From contig NZ_JAFBFH010000014.1 in assembly GCF_016909185.1 (NCBI RefSeq), positions 54,443-118,442 on the forward strand: 64,000 nt of DNA. Reading direction: 5' to 3'. A model generated the notes under the pieces. It was not told the DNA's origin and ran no database searches. It saw nothing but the letters and a program-made list of their open reading frames with translations. How positions within the stretch are numbered: position 1 is the first letter of the stretch; each line of letters begins with the position of its first letter. This document shows, piece by piece, positions 43,299-52,100 of this stretch. The position numbers were made by a program, and so were the translations under genes. The stretch comes from Siminovitchia thermophila. GTDB lineage: Bacteria; Bacillota; Bacilli; Bacillales; Bacillaceae_C.

Positions 43299-44023
43299 TG
43301 AAAAAAGTTGCACCTATCGCGATCGCGGATGTGAAAAATATTCGTCATGATCCCATGCTTCTGCTGGCATTCATTGGTCCCATTATTTTAATAACAGTAT
43401 ATCAAGTGGGCGGCCCCATTGCCCTGTCCTTCTTTCAGCAAAAATTTGACTTCAACATAGCTGTTTATTCGAAAATCATTTTTTTAGTCTTTTTATCGCT
43501 ATTGCCGTTGCTTACGGGAATGGTCGGGGGCTTCTTAATGCTGGAAGAGAGAGATTTGCAATTGATTTCTTATTATTCAATCACCCCGCTTGGGAAAAAA
43601 GGATATTTGTTTTATCGGTTAATAAGTCCTTTCGTGATGACGATTGTTGCGGTCTTTCTATTTATTCGGCTGGCTTCTGTCGTTGAGATGTCCATTCTTT
43701 GGAGCGTCATCATTGCCTGTATCGTCTCTTTGCTGGCCCCGTTGTTTTCGTTGTTTTTAGTGGCTTATGCGACAACAAGGGTTGACGGATTTGCCTTGAG
43801 TAAAATGGCAAGCTTTTTGATTACCGCCCCTTTTATTCTCTTTTTTGTTCCAAAAGGAATGCAATGGCTTGCCGGCGTTCTCCCTACTTTTTGGATCGTG
43901 AAATTCATCGAAAGTGTTTGGAACAACAGTGGGCAAAGCAGTCTGTATGGAATGTGTGCCTTGTCCATTCATCTGCTGATCTTATGGTATTTTTATAGAA
44001 AGTGCGTCAGAAATATCCATTAG
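43298..44023 (+). CDS. ABC-2 permease subunit 2
   Basis: 241 residues from ATG 43298, whose first base is the last base of the preceding stop (TGATG), with AGGAGG upstream. Six hydrophobic segments; MLEERDLQLISYYSITPLGK corresponds to the E-R-x3-L-x3-x-T-P loop found in subunit 1, so the two are related and likely form a heterodimer. Last gene of the operon. Confidence 0.82.
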   Translation: MKKVAPIAIADVKNIRHDPMLLLAFIGPIILITVYQVGGPIALSFFQQKFDFNIAVYSKIIFLVFLSLLPLLTGMVGGFLMLEERDLQLISYYSITPLGKKGYLFYRLISPFVMTIVAVFLFIRLASVVEMSILWSVIIACIVSLLAPLFSLFLVAYATTRVDGFALSKMASFLITAPFILFFVPKGMQWLAGVLPTFWIVKFIESVWNNSGQSSLYGMCALSIHLLILWYFYRKCVRNIH

Positions 44024-44062
44024 ACAAAAATCTTCCTCTGGAACATCTTGGCGGGAGTTTAA

Positions 44063-44242
44063 ATGGCAAGTATTTCAGGTAACAAAAACATCGGCACCGT
44101 TACGATCCAAGTCGAATCGTTTGCTGTGAACACTTCTTTAATTTTAAGTAGGGAGTTCGATTGGAACGATCATACGGTGCTATCTTCTCTACCCTACTTA
44201 TTTTACTGCCGGCAAATGGGCGTTGTTTTCGCTGTGCAGTGA
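44063..44242 (+). other. possible short frame, unknown
   Basis: 59 codons from ATG 44063, preceded by GCGGGAG; product begins MASISGNKNIGTVTIQVES and includes DWNDHTVLSSLPYLFYCRQ. No family recognised. It ends 12 bp before the LysR stop on the other strand and may be the remains of a gene. Confidence 0.25.
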
Positions 44243-44254
44243 TCTGCATTTTCT

Positions 44255-45145
44255 TTATAACGTTTTATTTTTTTCATATATGTTGATAAAAGCTCTGGCA
44301 TTCATACTGACATATCTATCTTTTTGGTAGGTAAATACTAATGTACGAGTAGGATTTGAACGTAATGGAAAATAGACAAGGGAGCTTTGGCAAGCGCTTT
44401 GCTGAATCACCATTTCTGGAACGATGGTAATTCCCAGTCCATGTCCTACAAGCGATTGTGCTGTTTCAATACTGCTAGTTTCATAAGCAATCTGTGGTTC
44501 AAACCCATCCCTCGCGCATAATTCCAATACTGTGCGCCGAAAGCCATAACCTTGCTTCAATAAAATGAATGGACAATGGGCAAAATCCTGAATAGACAAG
44601 GGAGGCTGTTTTTCTTTTACGGAAAGGTTTTGTGGCAGAACAAGATATAGTGGTTCCGTAAGCATTGTTTTCGTATGTAAACGCGAGTCTTCTATTGGAA
44701 GTGACAGAATGGAAACATCCACCACCCCTCTTGCCGTCAAGTCTATTAATGTTTCCGTTGATTCTTCTATGAGTTCCACTTTGACATTCGGATATTGTTG
44801 TTTATACGCTTTCAAAAAGGGAGGCAAAATAAGTCCTCCTGTAATCGCGGTAGATCCAATCTTTAATTCGCCCCTTATTCCTTCTTTTCGTTCAAGCATC
44901 TCACGTTTTAGATCATGACGCATTTGTAAAATCTTTTCAGCCTTCTTCACAAATACAATACCATCAGGTGTTGCTTGCACTGGAGAGCCGGGCTTTCGGG
45001 AAAATAAAGATACACCCAGTTCTTGTTCCAATTTGGCAACTTGTTTACTCAAGGATGGCTGGGCGATATGAAGCTGGTTAGCGGCTTTTGTAAAACTCTT
45101 TGTTCTATATATTTCTAAGACATATTCAAACAGTCTCATGTCCAT
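44255..45145 (-). CDS. LysR-family transcriptional regulator
   Basis: 296 residues from ATG 45145, 6 nt after GGAGGG. Helix-turn-helix at 3-60 (YVLEIYRTKSFTKAANQLHI, then QPSLSKQVAKLEQELGVSLF). Residues 90-290 form the periplasmic-binding-like effector domain (LKIGSTAITGGLILPPFLKA, then GHGLGITIVPEMVI), of the CynR/CysL/YwfK type. Divergent from the methyltransferase at 45265, which it may control, as LysR regulators often do with their divergent neighbour. Confidence 0.87.
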   Translation of the reverse strand: MDMRLFEYVLEIYRTKSFTKAANQLHIAQPSLSKQVAKLEQELGVSLFSRKPGSPVQATPDGIVFVKKAEKILQMRHDLKREMLERKEGIRGELKIGSTAITGGLILPPFLKAYKQQYPNVKVELIEESTETLIDLTARGVVDVSILSLPIEDSRLHTKTMLTEPLYLVLPQNLSVKEKQPPLSIQDFAHCPFILLKQGYGFRRTVLELCARDGFEPQIAYETSSIETAQSLVGHGLGITIVPEMVIQQSACQSSLVYFPLRSNPTRTLVFTYQKDRYVSMNARAFINIYEKNKTL

Positions 45146-45264
45146 CGCATTCCCTCCATAGCTTACAGCTATTAATATAATAGATTTTATATCTTGGATG
45201 AATATTTATTTTATACCTTATAATGAAAATATCAATATTTTTTATTGTGAAGAGGTGTTATGGC

Positions 45265-46036
45265 ATGAATGCTAGCAATGTGTGGAACGCGGATTTATAT
45301 GATGATAAATTGCATTATGTATCTCATTTTGGGAAGTCCATTGTAGGGCTGCTTCATCCGCAAAAGGAAGAGAGAATCCTTGATTTGGGATGTGGAACAG
45401 GGGATTTGTCATATGAAATCTCGAAATCAGGCGCGCTGGTGACAGGAATGGATTCATCAGATGAAATGATTGCCAGGGCTCGTGAAAAATATCCTTCCAT
45501 ACCGTTCTTCATGGGCAATGGTGAAACGTTTAGAACAAATGAAAAGTACGATGCTGTTTTTTCCAATGCCGCCCTTCATTGGATGAAAAATGCTGAAAAA
45601 GTCGTCGAATCCATTGAGCAGGCGTTACTGCCTGACGGCCGTTTCGTGGCAGAATTCGGCGGTAAAGGGAATGTCCAAACGGTTATTTGGGGTATAACCG
45701 AGGTGCTTGGCCAGGAGTATGGAGTGGATGCAGCAAAAAGAAATCCATGGTACTTCCCCAGTATAGGGGGAATATAGCGCATTATTGGAGCAATGTGGGC
45801 TGAATGTAACATACGCCCATCATTTTCTAAGACCGACCGTATTGCCGGATGGAGAAAAAGGACTGTATCATTGGCTGGCTGGTTTTGCAGATGATTTCTT
45901 CCCCGAATTTTCCGAAGAAGAAAAAATCGTGATCTATGGCAAAATAAAGGATAAGATTGAACCATATTTATGGAAGGGTGGGGTATGGGAAGCGGATTAT
46001 AGCAGAATCCAAATCAGCGCAGTGAAGGCATCATGA
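45265..46036 (+). pseudogene. SAM methyltransferase (Tam/UbiE-like) broken by an extra G
   Basis: From ATG 45265 (AAGAGGTG upstream) the product reads as a trans-aconitate-methyltransferase-like enzyme: ILDLGCGTGDLSYEISKSGA (motif I), GMDSSDEMIARAREKYP, FSNAALHWMKN, LLPDGRFVAEFGG. It stops at 45777 soon after a run of five G (45766-45770). With four G the frame continues SIGEYSALLEQCGLNVTYAH into the remaining 80 residues (LYHWLAGFADDFFPEFSEEE) to 46036, giving about 256 residues, the full family length. A single homopolymer insertion is the only damage; a true mutation or a sequence error. Confidence 0.85.
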
Positions 46037-46060
46037 CAAACTTTCATTTCCAACAAGATG

Positions 46061-46108
46061 GGGCACGGTTAAAAGAAACCTTCATTTGATGGGACCGTGC
46101 CCGCTTTA
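46061..46108 (+). terminator. Rho-independent terminator
   Basis: GGGCACGGT (46061-46069) pairs with ACCGTGCCC (46094-46102), 25 bp after the methyltransferase stop. Confidence 0.7.
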
Positions 46109-46572
46109 TATCATCGAAAGACGTTTGGATAGAGAGTGTAAAAGCGAAAAAGTGCAACGTTCTACAGTTTACAAATATCATCATTGCATTGCTTGCTATT
46201 TGTGTTTTTAATGGACATACCCGCTAAAATTCATTGCAACGTCTTAAGATGTCTGCATTATAAGTTGGTTGAACTTTTTCAAACCAACACTGAATGGGAT
46301 ATAATGAATGCTAAAATCAATCGGGGGCGAGGGAAGAAAAATCGATGTTTGTTCTGCCTGATTTGGGGGTTCTTCTCTTTGAAAACCACTGGTGGATACT
46401 GTCTTCGGGGCTCGTCAGTAATGCTAAATTCAGCCTCCGGAGGAAATCATGATTTGACCGTAGCATCTATGCCCCGGTTTGCGCTGGTAGGCTAAGAAAA
46501 TCATGGAATGACAAAACCAGACTTTTTGGACCCTCTTATTTTGCGGATGATTAACAAGAGATTCAATCAATA

Positions 46573-46611
46573 TGTGGAGAAAATTCTTATTTTTTTCTCC
46601 GCATTTTTTTG
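46573..46611. terminator. hairpin with T-run
   Basis: TGTGGAGAAAA pairs with TTTTCTCCGCA (one G:T) and is followed by TTTTTTT on the plus strand. No gene immediately upstream; it may insulate the efflux gene. Confidence 0.55.
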
Positions 46612-46671
46612 GGGCTTTTATCCTGATCTTCTTTTTTTTTCGCAGAGATACAGAATTTTGTTTCAAAACGA

Positions 46672-46701
46672 TTGACTCTCCTCCTTGGAAAGGATTATAT
46701 T
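46672..46701 (+). promoter_or_regulatory. promoter candidate of the efflux gene
   Basis: TTGACT, 18-bp spacer, TATATT. The spacer contains TCCTT-GGA-AAGGA, a small inverted repeat between the two hexamers. Bmr and Blt of B. subtilis have MerR-type sites in the same place, but here the spacing is nearly normal and no MerR gene is near. Confidence 0.45.
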
Positions 46702-46746
46702 GTTTCTTGGATATTCCTTAATGGAATAACAGAAGGAGATAGTCAG

Positions 46747-47916
46747 ATGAAAAACCAAAATATGACGTTAACCATATTACTTATAAATCTTTTTATTGCC
46801 TTTTTGGGGATTGGGCTGGTCATTCCGGTCCTTCCGACCATTATGAATGAATTAAAGTTATCGGGCTCGGTTGTGGGAAATCTGGTGGCGGCCTTTGCCA
46901 TTATGCAATTGATCATGTCACCGATCGCGGGGCGCTGGGCAGATAAGTACGGGCGTAAAAAGATGATTGTCTACGGCTTGTTCATTTTCAGTCTTTCCGA
47001 ATTGTTGTTTGGGCTTGGTAAAACAGTCGAGGTTCTCTTTGCTTCCCGCTTTCTTGGCGGTATAAGCGCGGCGTTTATCATGCCGGCGGTTACAGCGTTT
47101 ATTGCTGATATTACAACAATGGCGACCCGCCCGAAAGCACTGGGCTACATGTCGGCCGCCATTTCGACGGGGTTTATTATTGGCCCGGGGCTGGGGGGAT
47201 TTTTAGCTGAAATTGGACCGCGGATTCCTTTTTTTACTGCGGCCGTATTTGCGTTGATTGCGGCGGTTTTATCCATGTTTACTCTTCGTGAGCCGGAGCG
47301 GAATCGGGATGAGGCGGCCCTTAATCAAAAAGCCGGTCTCAAACGGATGTTTATCCCGATGTATTTTTTCGCTTTTATCATTATTTTCATTACGGCATTC
47401 AGTTTGGCGGCCTTTGAATCATTATTTTCTCTCTTTGTTGACCATAAATTTTCCTTCACGCCAAAAGATATTGCGATCGTCATTACCGGTGGTGCGATTG
47501 TGGGGGCGGTTGCGCAGGTCGTCTTTTTTGACCGCTTGACGAAACACTTGGGCGAAATCGGCTTAGTGCGGTATTGCCTGATCGTTTCGGTCATACTTGT
47601 TTTCCTGATGACTACTGTCACTTCTTACTTCCACATTCTTTTTGTCACATTTATCATTTTTGTCGGTTTCGACCTGATTCGCCCGGCCATTACATCTTAT
47701 TTATCCAAAATCGCCGGCGATGAACAAGGGTTTGTAGGCGGCATGAACTCGATGTTTACAAGCATTGGAAATGTGTTGGGTCCGATTATTGGCGGCATCT
47801 TATTTGATATAGATTTAGATTACCCTTTCTATTTTTCATCCGTCTTTTTATTGGTCGGTGTCGCGCTGTCACTTGCTTGGAAAAAGCCGGAACAAGAGTC
47901 GTCTAGTCCTGATTGA
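46747..47916 (+). CDS. NorA/Blt-like multidrug MFS transporter
   Basis: 389 residues from ATG 46747, after AGAAGGAGATAG. Twelve hydrophobic segments; FLGIGLVIPVLPTIMNEL in helix 1, motif A GRWADKYGRKK, motif C TGFIIGPGLGGFLAEIGPR. The N-terminal half follows NorA of Staphylococcus and Blt/Bmr of Bacillus closely. Proton-driven export of hydrophobic cations, dyes and fluoroquinolones is expected (family knowledge). Single gene between strong terminators. Confidence 0.87.
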   Translation: MKNQNMTLTILLINLFIAFLGIGLVIPVLPTIMNELKLSGSVVGNLVAAFAIMQLIMSPIAGRWADKYGRKKMIVYGLFIFSLSELLFGLGKTVEVLFASRFLGGISAAFIMPAVTAFIADITTMATRPKALGYMSAAISTGFIIGPGLGGFLAEIGPRIPFFTAAVFALIAAVLSMFTLREPERNRDEAALNQKAGLKRMFIPMYFFAFIIIFITAFSLAAFESLFSLFVDHKFSFTPKDIAIVITGGAIVGAVAQVVFFDRLTKHLGEIGLVRYCLIVSVILVFLMTTVTSYFHILFVTFIIFVGFDLIRPAITSYLSKIAGDEQGFVGGMNSMFTSIGNVLGPIIGGILFDIDLDYPFYFSSVFLLVGVALSLAWKKPEQESSSPD

Positions 47917-47951
47917 TGGGTTTTGATGGCAATTTTTGGCACCATGAATAA

Positions 47952-47987
47952 AAAAAACGGCAGGGACTTGAATGCCTGCCGTTTTTT
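47952..47987 (+). terminator. Rho-independent terminator
   Basis: AAAACGGCAGG pairs with CCTGCCGTTTT over 11 bp or more, then TTTG. Confidence 0.9.
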
Positions 47988-48361
47988 GTTTAAGCGCAGA
48001 TTCGCGCATTTTAAGATGATCTAAGGGCTTCGGCCAAAAACCGATTTGGTTATTTGCAGCACATGGAACAGATCTTTTCGTTGGAAATGTTCAAGCTCTT
48101 TCGGTCGATTTAGGATGCTTTGGAGTTTTCGCGGTCTTGATGATTGGCGTTAATCCACGAATGAATGTTTCCAATCTTCAACGGCCGTTTAGCAGGCCGC
48201 CTCTATGAATAGGAAATTGCCGCTTTCTTGCTCTGCCAGTTCAGTGAGCCAGTAGCAATGGAATCTTCTTTATGGATAAAAAGCTTCCGTGCGTTTCATG
48301 ATGGGAGATGGAAGTCTCGAACAACGGAACTCTTGAAAACTCCGGATTAATGTTTGTTTCT
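47988..48361. other. intergenic stretch, nothing recognised
   Basis: A plus-strand frame around 48020-48207 reads SKGFGQKPIWLFAAHGTDLF but has no start and no family match. No repeat or hairpin stands out. Confidence 0.4.
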
Positions 48362-48799
48362 TTATGGATGAAAATAATGGTTTTCTTTGTTTTCGGCTTC
48401 CAAAAACTTAACAAAATAGTTGATGGCCAAAATGGGAGATTCTTTTACCAATGACGTATATTTCCTTTTCAAGGAAGCGGAAGCGATATCGCTTTTTTCA
48501 ATACGGTTAATTACATAATCCGCACTGACTTTTTGAATTTCTTTGCGTTGTAGCTTTGCTTCTTTCAATAACGCCATGCCAAGTGCTCCTATTATGGCAT
48601 AAAGGATGATCGCCAGGATCATTTTTTGCTTATCGGGAATGAGAAATAAAACCGTTACCAGGTTGAAAATGGAGATAAGGATTAAAGGGATTGACCAAAA
48701 TCCATACTTCGATGCCTTTTTTAAGAGCGGGGCGATTTTCTCATTCAGCTGTTCAAGTTCCCTCTGGATAAAAGGAGGGATATTTGTCATCGGAAACAT
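48362..48799 (-). CDS. DUF5392/YwnF-like membrane protein
   Basis: 145 residues from ATG 48799, 9 nt after AGAGGAG (a GTG at 48808 abuts that site). N-terminal helix with FIQRELEQLNEKIAPLLKKA, two membrane segments (FWSIPLILISIFNLVTVLFL and MILAIILYAIIGALGMALL), then a charged helical tail (LQRKEIQKVSADYVINRIEK). The order matches Bacillus YwnF/DUF5392 as I remember it. Function unknown; cytoplasmic tail. Confidence 0.6.
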   Translation of the reverse strand: MFPMTNIPPFIQRELEQLNEKIAPLLKKASKYGFWSIPLILISIFNLVTVLFLIPDKQKMILAIILYAIIGALGMALLKEAKLQRKEIQKVSADYVINRIEKSDIASASLKRKYTSLVKESPILAINYFVKFLEAENKENHYFHP

Positions 48800-49403
48800 G
48801 AGATTCACTCCTCTTATTCATTTTGAATCAGCGACAGTTCTATGATCTGCCGCAAGGTAAAAAAGCGTTTCCATCTATTTATCTTTAAACAGCAATCGGA
48901 AAGTTGTGGGAAAAAGGACTCCTATTCCATTGCCTTGGGTTCGTGTGGAAAAGTCTGCCTATTTTGAAGACCCGGGAACCAAGTACCCAAGTAGCGGAAA
49001 AATCATTCGATACTCGCATCTTCATTTGGTTTAAGTCAATTAGGTCTTTTTAGTTTGTCATCGCACGTTACGAGCGACAGCGTTTGCTGGTTGGTTTGTC
49101 TCTGTTCTAACGTTTCATCGGCTAACGTTCGACGTGGAACTTATCGTATACAACTTTTTGCATGTAATATCATTATATTAACAGTACTTTTATAAGGATT
49201 CCACCTATTACAAGTTCCATTTTATCAATATTTTGAAGTTTTGCTAGGTAACCTACTTTATTCGTTTCTTTGGACTGTATGAAAAAGTGAGAAGTTGTCA
49301 TCATCCTCATTACACATTATATGACTGCGCTCCACTCATATTAGGATAGATTAGTGTATTAAAAAATCGTCAAACTAACGACAAGTATTGCATTGAATAT
49401 AAG
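48800..49403. other. intergenic stretch, nothing recognised
   Basis: About 600 bp with no frame that looks coding on either strand and no strong hairpin. AT-rich in its second half. Confidence 0.5.
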
Positions 49404-49550
49404 CTAATGCAATCTATTAAGAAGTTGATTTAACGCTTCAAATAGATAGGAAACAATCCAGAGAGCCGTGGCATTCCCTACTTTTACCATAGCCCAGCCA
49501 ACAACTCCAAACCATATACACGAAAATCCGATTGCCCTCTTTAAATTCAT
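49404..49550 (-). CDS. possible 48-residue membrane protein
   Basis: From ATG 49550 the minus strand reads MNLKRAIGFSCIWFGVVGWA, then KVGNATALWIVSYLFEALNQ, ending NRLH. Two hydrophobic stretches separated by a Lys give a small hairpin membrane protein. The reading is clean to its stop, but the ribosome binding site (GTGGAA) is weak. Family not recognised. Confidence 0.4.
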   Translation of the reverse strand: MNLKRAIGFSCIWFGVVGWAMVKVGNATALWIVSYLFEALNQLLNRLH

Positions 49551-49813
49551 GGTATGTTCCACGAAATGCATTTCTTTTGTGACATGGTGTGTAGTAAGTT
49601 GTGAAATGGATATTCAAAATTCCAATAGGAATACTCAGGTTACGCCGATAGCATGTTTTTTTTGTATAAAAAAGGAAATACCTGAATCAAAGTAACTATT
49701 TACCTGAATTTGTCCGTTTGGGTCATTTGTTTCGTTTTCCCTCAAATTCCCCTCAGATCACTTGGATAATGCTATGATGTGTTAGAAAATTAATTGTAAA
49801 AGGGGACAATAGC

Positions 49814-51064
49814 ATGAATGTAAAAAAATTAACCTTATACGCAATTGCCTTAATGATCCTTTTGTTGGGAGCATGCGGAAGTAAGGAAGATGACAAAAAA
49901 GGCGAGTCAAAGCCTGCCGCGACAGAAGAGAAAGCGGATAAAGCAAAAGAAAAAGAGGATGAACAGAAAGCAGACGAGAAAGACTCCGCCGACAAAGAAG
50001 ACGATGGCGCTGTTTTGAATCCGTATATCGAAGAGGAAACCGGCGGAGATGTCGAGGTTGTGTATACAAACAAAAATCCCGGGCTGAAACATGCTTACAA
50101 GGATGATGTAACAATTGAGATTGATGAATACCAAATTGTCCGTGTATCGAATATGAATGAGTCGCGGAAAGCGGATTTCGACGATCAAGATGAAGGGTAT
50201 GTACTCACCTATAAAATGACATTAGATAACCAATCAGATGAAGATGTCTATTTCTCACAAGGAGTGACACTGCAATCAGACGATGGCGTGGATGACCTTG
50301 GTAAAAGACAACATTTGGTTGACAGAGATAAATGGCTGAAGGATGAAAGCACGGAAAATGTTTCCCAGTTTTCAAAAGGGAAAAGCTTCACAGGGATGAT
50401 CGCCCATACGATGACGAAAGCACAATTTGATAAATTGACTGCTCCTACTTTAACAATTGATAAGTTATTCTTGAATGACGATGTAGCTCAAACACTGGGG
50501 GAAGAGGCTGTATTCAAATTGCCTTTTAACGAAAAGGGTACCGAGAAAGCCGAAACATCATCGACGTTGTACCAAGATAAAATGGTGACAGACAATATTG
50601 CGGATAAAGAGGTCTTTTTTGAAAAGACGGATATTAACGAAACAAAAGAAATAGATGGCGTTAAAATTACGCTCGACGGCGTTCAGTATGCGAATGTGAC
50701 CCCGACGGCAGCACACGCAGAAAGATTTACAAACTTCGGAGACGGTGAATTAGTTGCATTGACAGTAAAAACAACCATTGAAAATGGCAGTGAGACTCCT
50801 TTTGATAAGTTTTTCATTGAAAGAAAATTGACCGTTGATGAAAACCGCGGAACGATGTTGAACCAAGGCATGCTGGAGCCGAATTATAGCGGATTATTCA
50901 ATCCTGGGGACAAAGAAGAAATTTTGACCGTCTTCTTGTTTAGAAAAGATGAATTTGACATCTTTAAAAAGTTCCAACTTCAAGTTGGACCGCTTGCTGA
51001 TGAAAATGCGAAAAAGCTGTTCAAGGAAAAATCCGTTACATTTGACATACCTATGAAACAATAG
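49814..51064 (+). CDS. DUF5068-type lipoprotein
   Basis: 416 residues from ATG 49814, after AAAAGGGGAC. Lipobox LLGAC with Cys21. A Lys/Glu/Asp-rich linker of about 45 residues follows. Then come two related beta-rich domains: VTIEIDEYQIVRVSNMNES and VKITLDGVQYANVTPTAA start each, and both contain YVLTYKMTLDN- or LVALTVKTTIEN-type strands, indicating an internal duplication with a DUF4352/DUF5068-like immunoglobulin fold. Sits on the outer membrane face. Function unknown; Bacillus genomes often have several copies. Followed by a perfect 15-bp terminator. Confidence 0.78.
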   Translation: MNVKKLTLYAIALMILLLGACGSKEDDKKGESKPAATEEKADKAKEKEDEQKADEKDSADKEDDGAVLNPYIEEETGGDVEVVYTNKNPGLKHAYKDDVTIEIDEYQIVRVSNMNESRKADFDDQDEGYVLTYKMTLDNQSDEDVYFSQGVTLQSDDGVDDLGKRQHLVDRDKWLKDESTENVSQFSKGKSFTGMIAHTMTKAQFDKLTAPTLTIDKLFLNDDVAQTLGEEAVFKLPFNEKGTEKAETSSTLYQDKMVTDNIADKEVFFEKTDINETKEIDGVKITLDGVQYANVTPTAAHAERFTNFGDGELVALTVKTTIENGSETPFDKFFIERKLTVDENRGTMLNQGMLEPNYSGLFNPGDKEEILTVFLFRKDEFDIFKKFQLQVGPLADENAKKLFKEKSVTFDIPMKQ

Positions 51065-51072
51065 AGGGTTCG

Positions 51073-51115
51073 ATCCGTTTCAAAATGATGGATTCATTTT
51101 GAAACGGATTTTTTT
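51073..51115 (+). terminator. Rho-independent terminator
   Basis: ATCCGTTTCAAAATG pairs with CATTTTGAAACGGAT over 15 bp around 7 nt, then TTTTTTT. Confidence 0.92.
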
Positions 51116-51419
51116 CGTTGGCGGGTTTTACATGATCATTGATGGTATGAGTTCATCACTTTTGACATCGTAAGCCCAATTTGCCTGGACTCATTTTTTT
51201 TACAAAAAATAAGAACCATCATCAGAAGAGGCGGTTTCACAGTATAAGGAGAAAATTGCTGGGCACATCCCATATAAAATGGGTATTGGTGGAGAATGCT
51301 TCTTCGAAGTTTCATGTTTATCAAACTTGACATGTCGCTGACATCTTTTCATGATATAGTCAATAAACCAAAAGAGTGGCCGATTGGTACAACCGGTCAG
51401 AGACATTGGAGATGGAAAG
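51116..51419 (+). other. leader of the two-component operon
   Basis: About 300 bp without a gene. TTGACATGTCGCTGACA near 51327 and GATATAGT near 51353 could be promoter parts, but their spacing is not canonical. Confidence 0.35.
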
Positions 51420-52100
51420 ATGGAAACCATACTGATTGTAGAAGATGAATATCCTATTAGCCAAGTGTTAAAGGTGTACTTAAGAAAGGCCCATTTTCAA
51501 ACAGAGCTGGTTTCAAACGGAAAAGAAGCGTTAATCAAGTTTGATGAAGTAAAACCGGCTTTGGTATTGCTGGACGTGATGCTTCCGGGAATCGATGGCT
51601 GGGAAATATTAAAAGAAATCAGAAGAAAAAGCGATTGTCCAGTTATTATGTTGACGGCGCTCGGGGAAGCAAATCACCGGGTGGATGGTTTGAACAAGGG
51701 GGCAGATGATTACATTTCCAAACCGTTTATTGGAGATGAAGTGGTGGCAAGAGTAAAGGCGGTTTTGCGAAGAGTGAAACGGGATCACCATCAAGTGAAG
51801 CAATATGGACATTTGGCAATAGACCTTCAGGCTCATCGGGTGACAGTAAATGGAACAGAAATCAGTTTAATACCGCGGGATTTATCGTTGTTGCTTTTTC
51901 TGGCTGAACATCCTAATCAAACATTCACAAGAGATCAGTTGATCGAGCACGTATGGGGCTGGGAATATGAAGGCAGTGACCGCGCGGTTGACTTATCGAT
52001 TAAACGTTTAAGGAAGTCTCTTAAGGATTGGCCCAAAGAAGAAGGAGAAATCAGAACACTCAGGGGATTGGGGTATCAGCTTAGTGTCAAAAACGACTAA
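51420..52100 (+). CDS. OmpR/PhoB-family response regulator
   Basis: 226 residues from ATG 51420, after GGAGATGGAAAG. Receiver domain 1-118: acidic pocket VEDE, phospho-acceptor Asp52 in LVLLDVMLPGIDGWE, Thr in VIMLTALGE, Lys in DDYISKPF. Winged-helix output domain 125-224 (ISLIPRDLSLLLFLAEHPNQ, then DRAVDLSIKRLRKSL and RTLRGLGYQL). The kinase gene overlaps its 3' end by 17 bp. Likely controls genes for envelope stress, given HtrA downstream (inference). Confidence 0.9.
   Translation: METILIVEDEYPISQVLKVYLRKAHFQTELVSNGKEALIKFDEVKPALVLLDVMLPGIDGWEILKEIRRKSDCPVIMLTALGEANHRVDGLNKGADDYISKPFIGDEVVARVKAVLRRVKRDHHQVKQYGHLAIDLQAHRVTVNGTEISLIPRDLSLLLFLAEHPNQTFTRDQLIEHVWGWEYEGSDRAVDLSIKRLRKSLKDWPKEEGEIRTLRGLGYQLSVKND

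Larger units (their letters stand above)
46037..46746 (+). other. intergenic stretch with two hairpins
   Basis: Holds terminators at 46061 and 46573 and the promoter candidate at 46672. The frame 46184-46495 has no ribosome binding site or family resemblance; nothing else seen. Confidence 0.5.

Noticed and set aside
46184..46495. Plus-strand frame of 103 codons
   Set aside because: No ribosome binding site and no protein-like pattern; it lies between two terminators.
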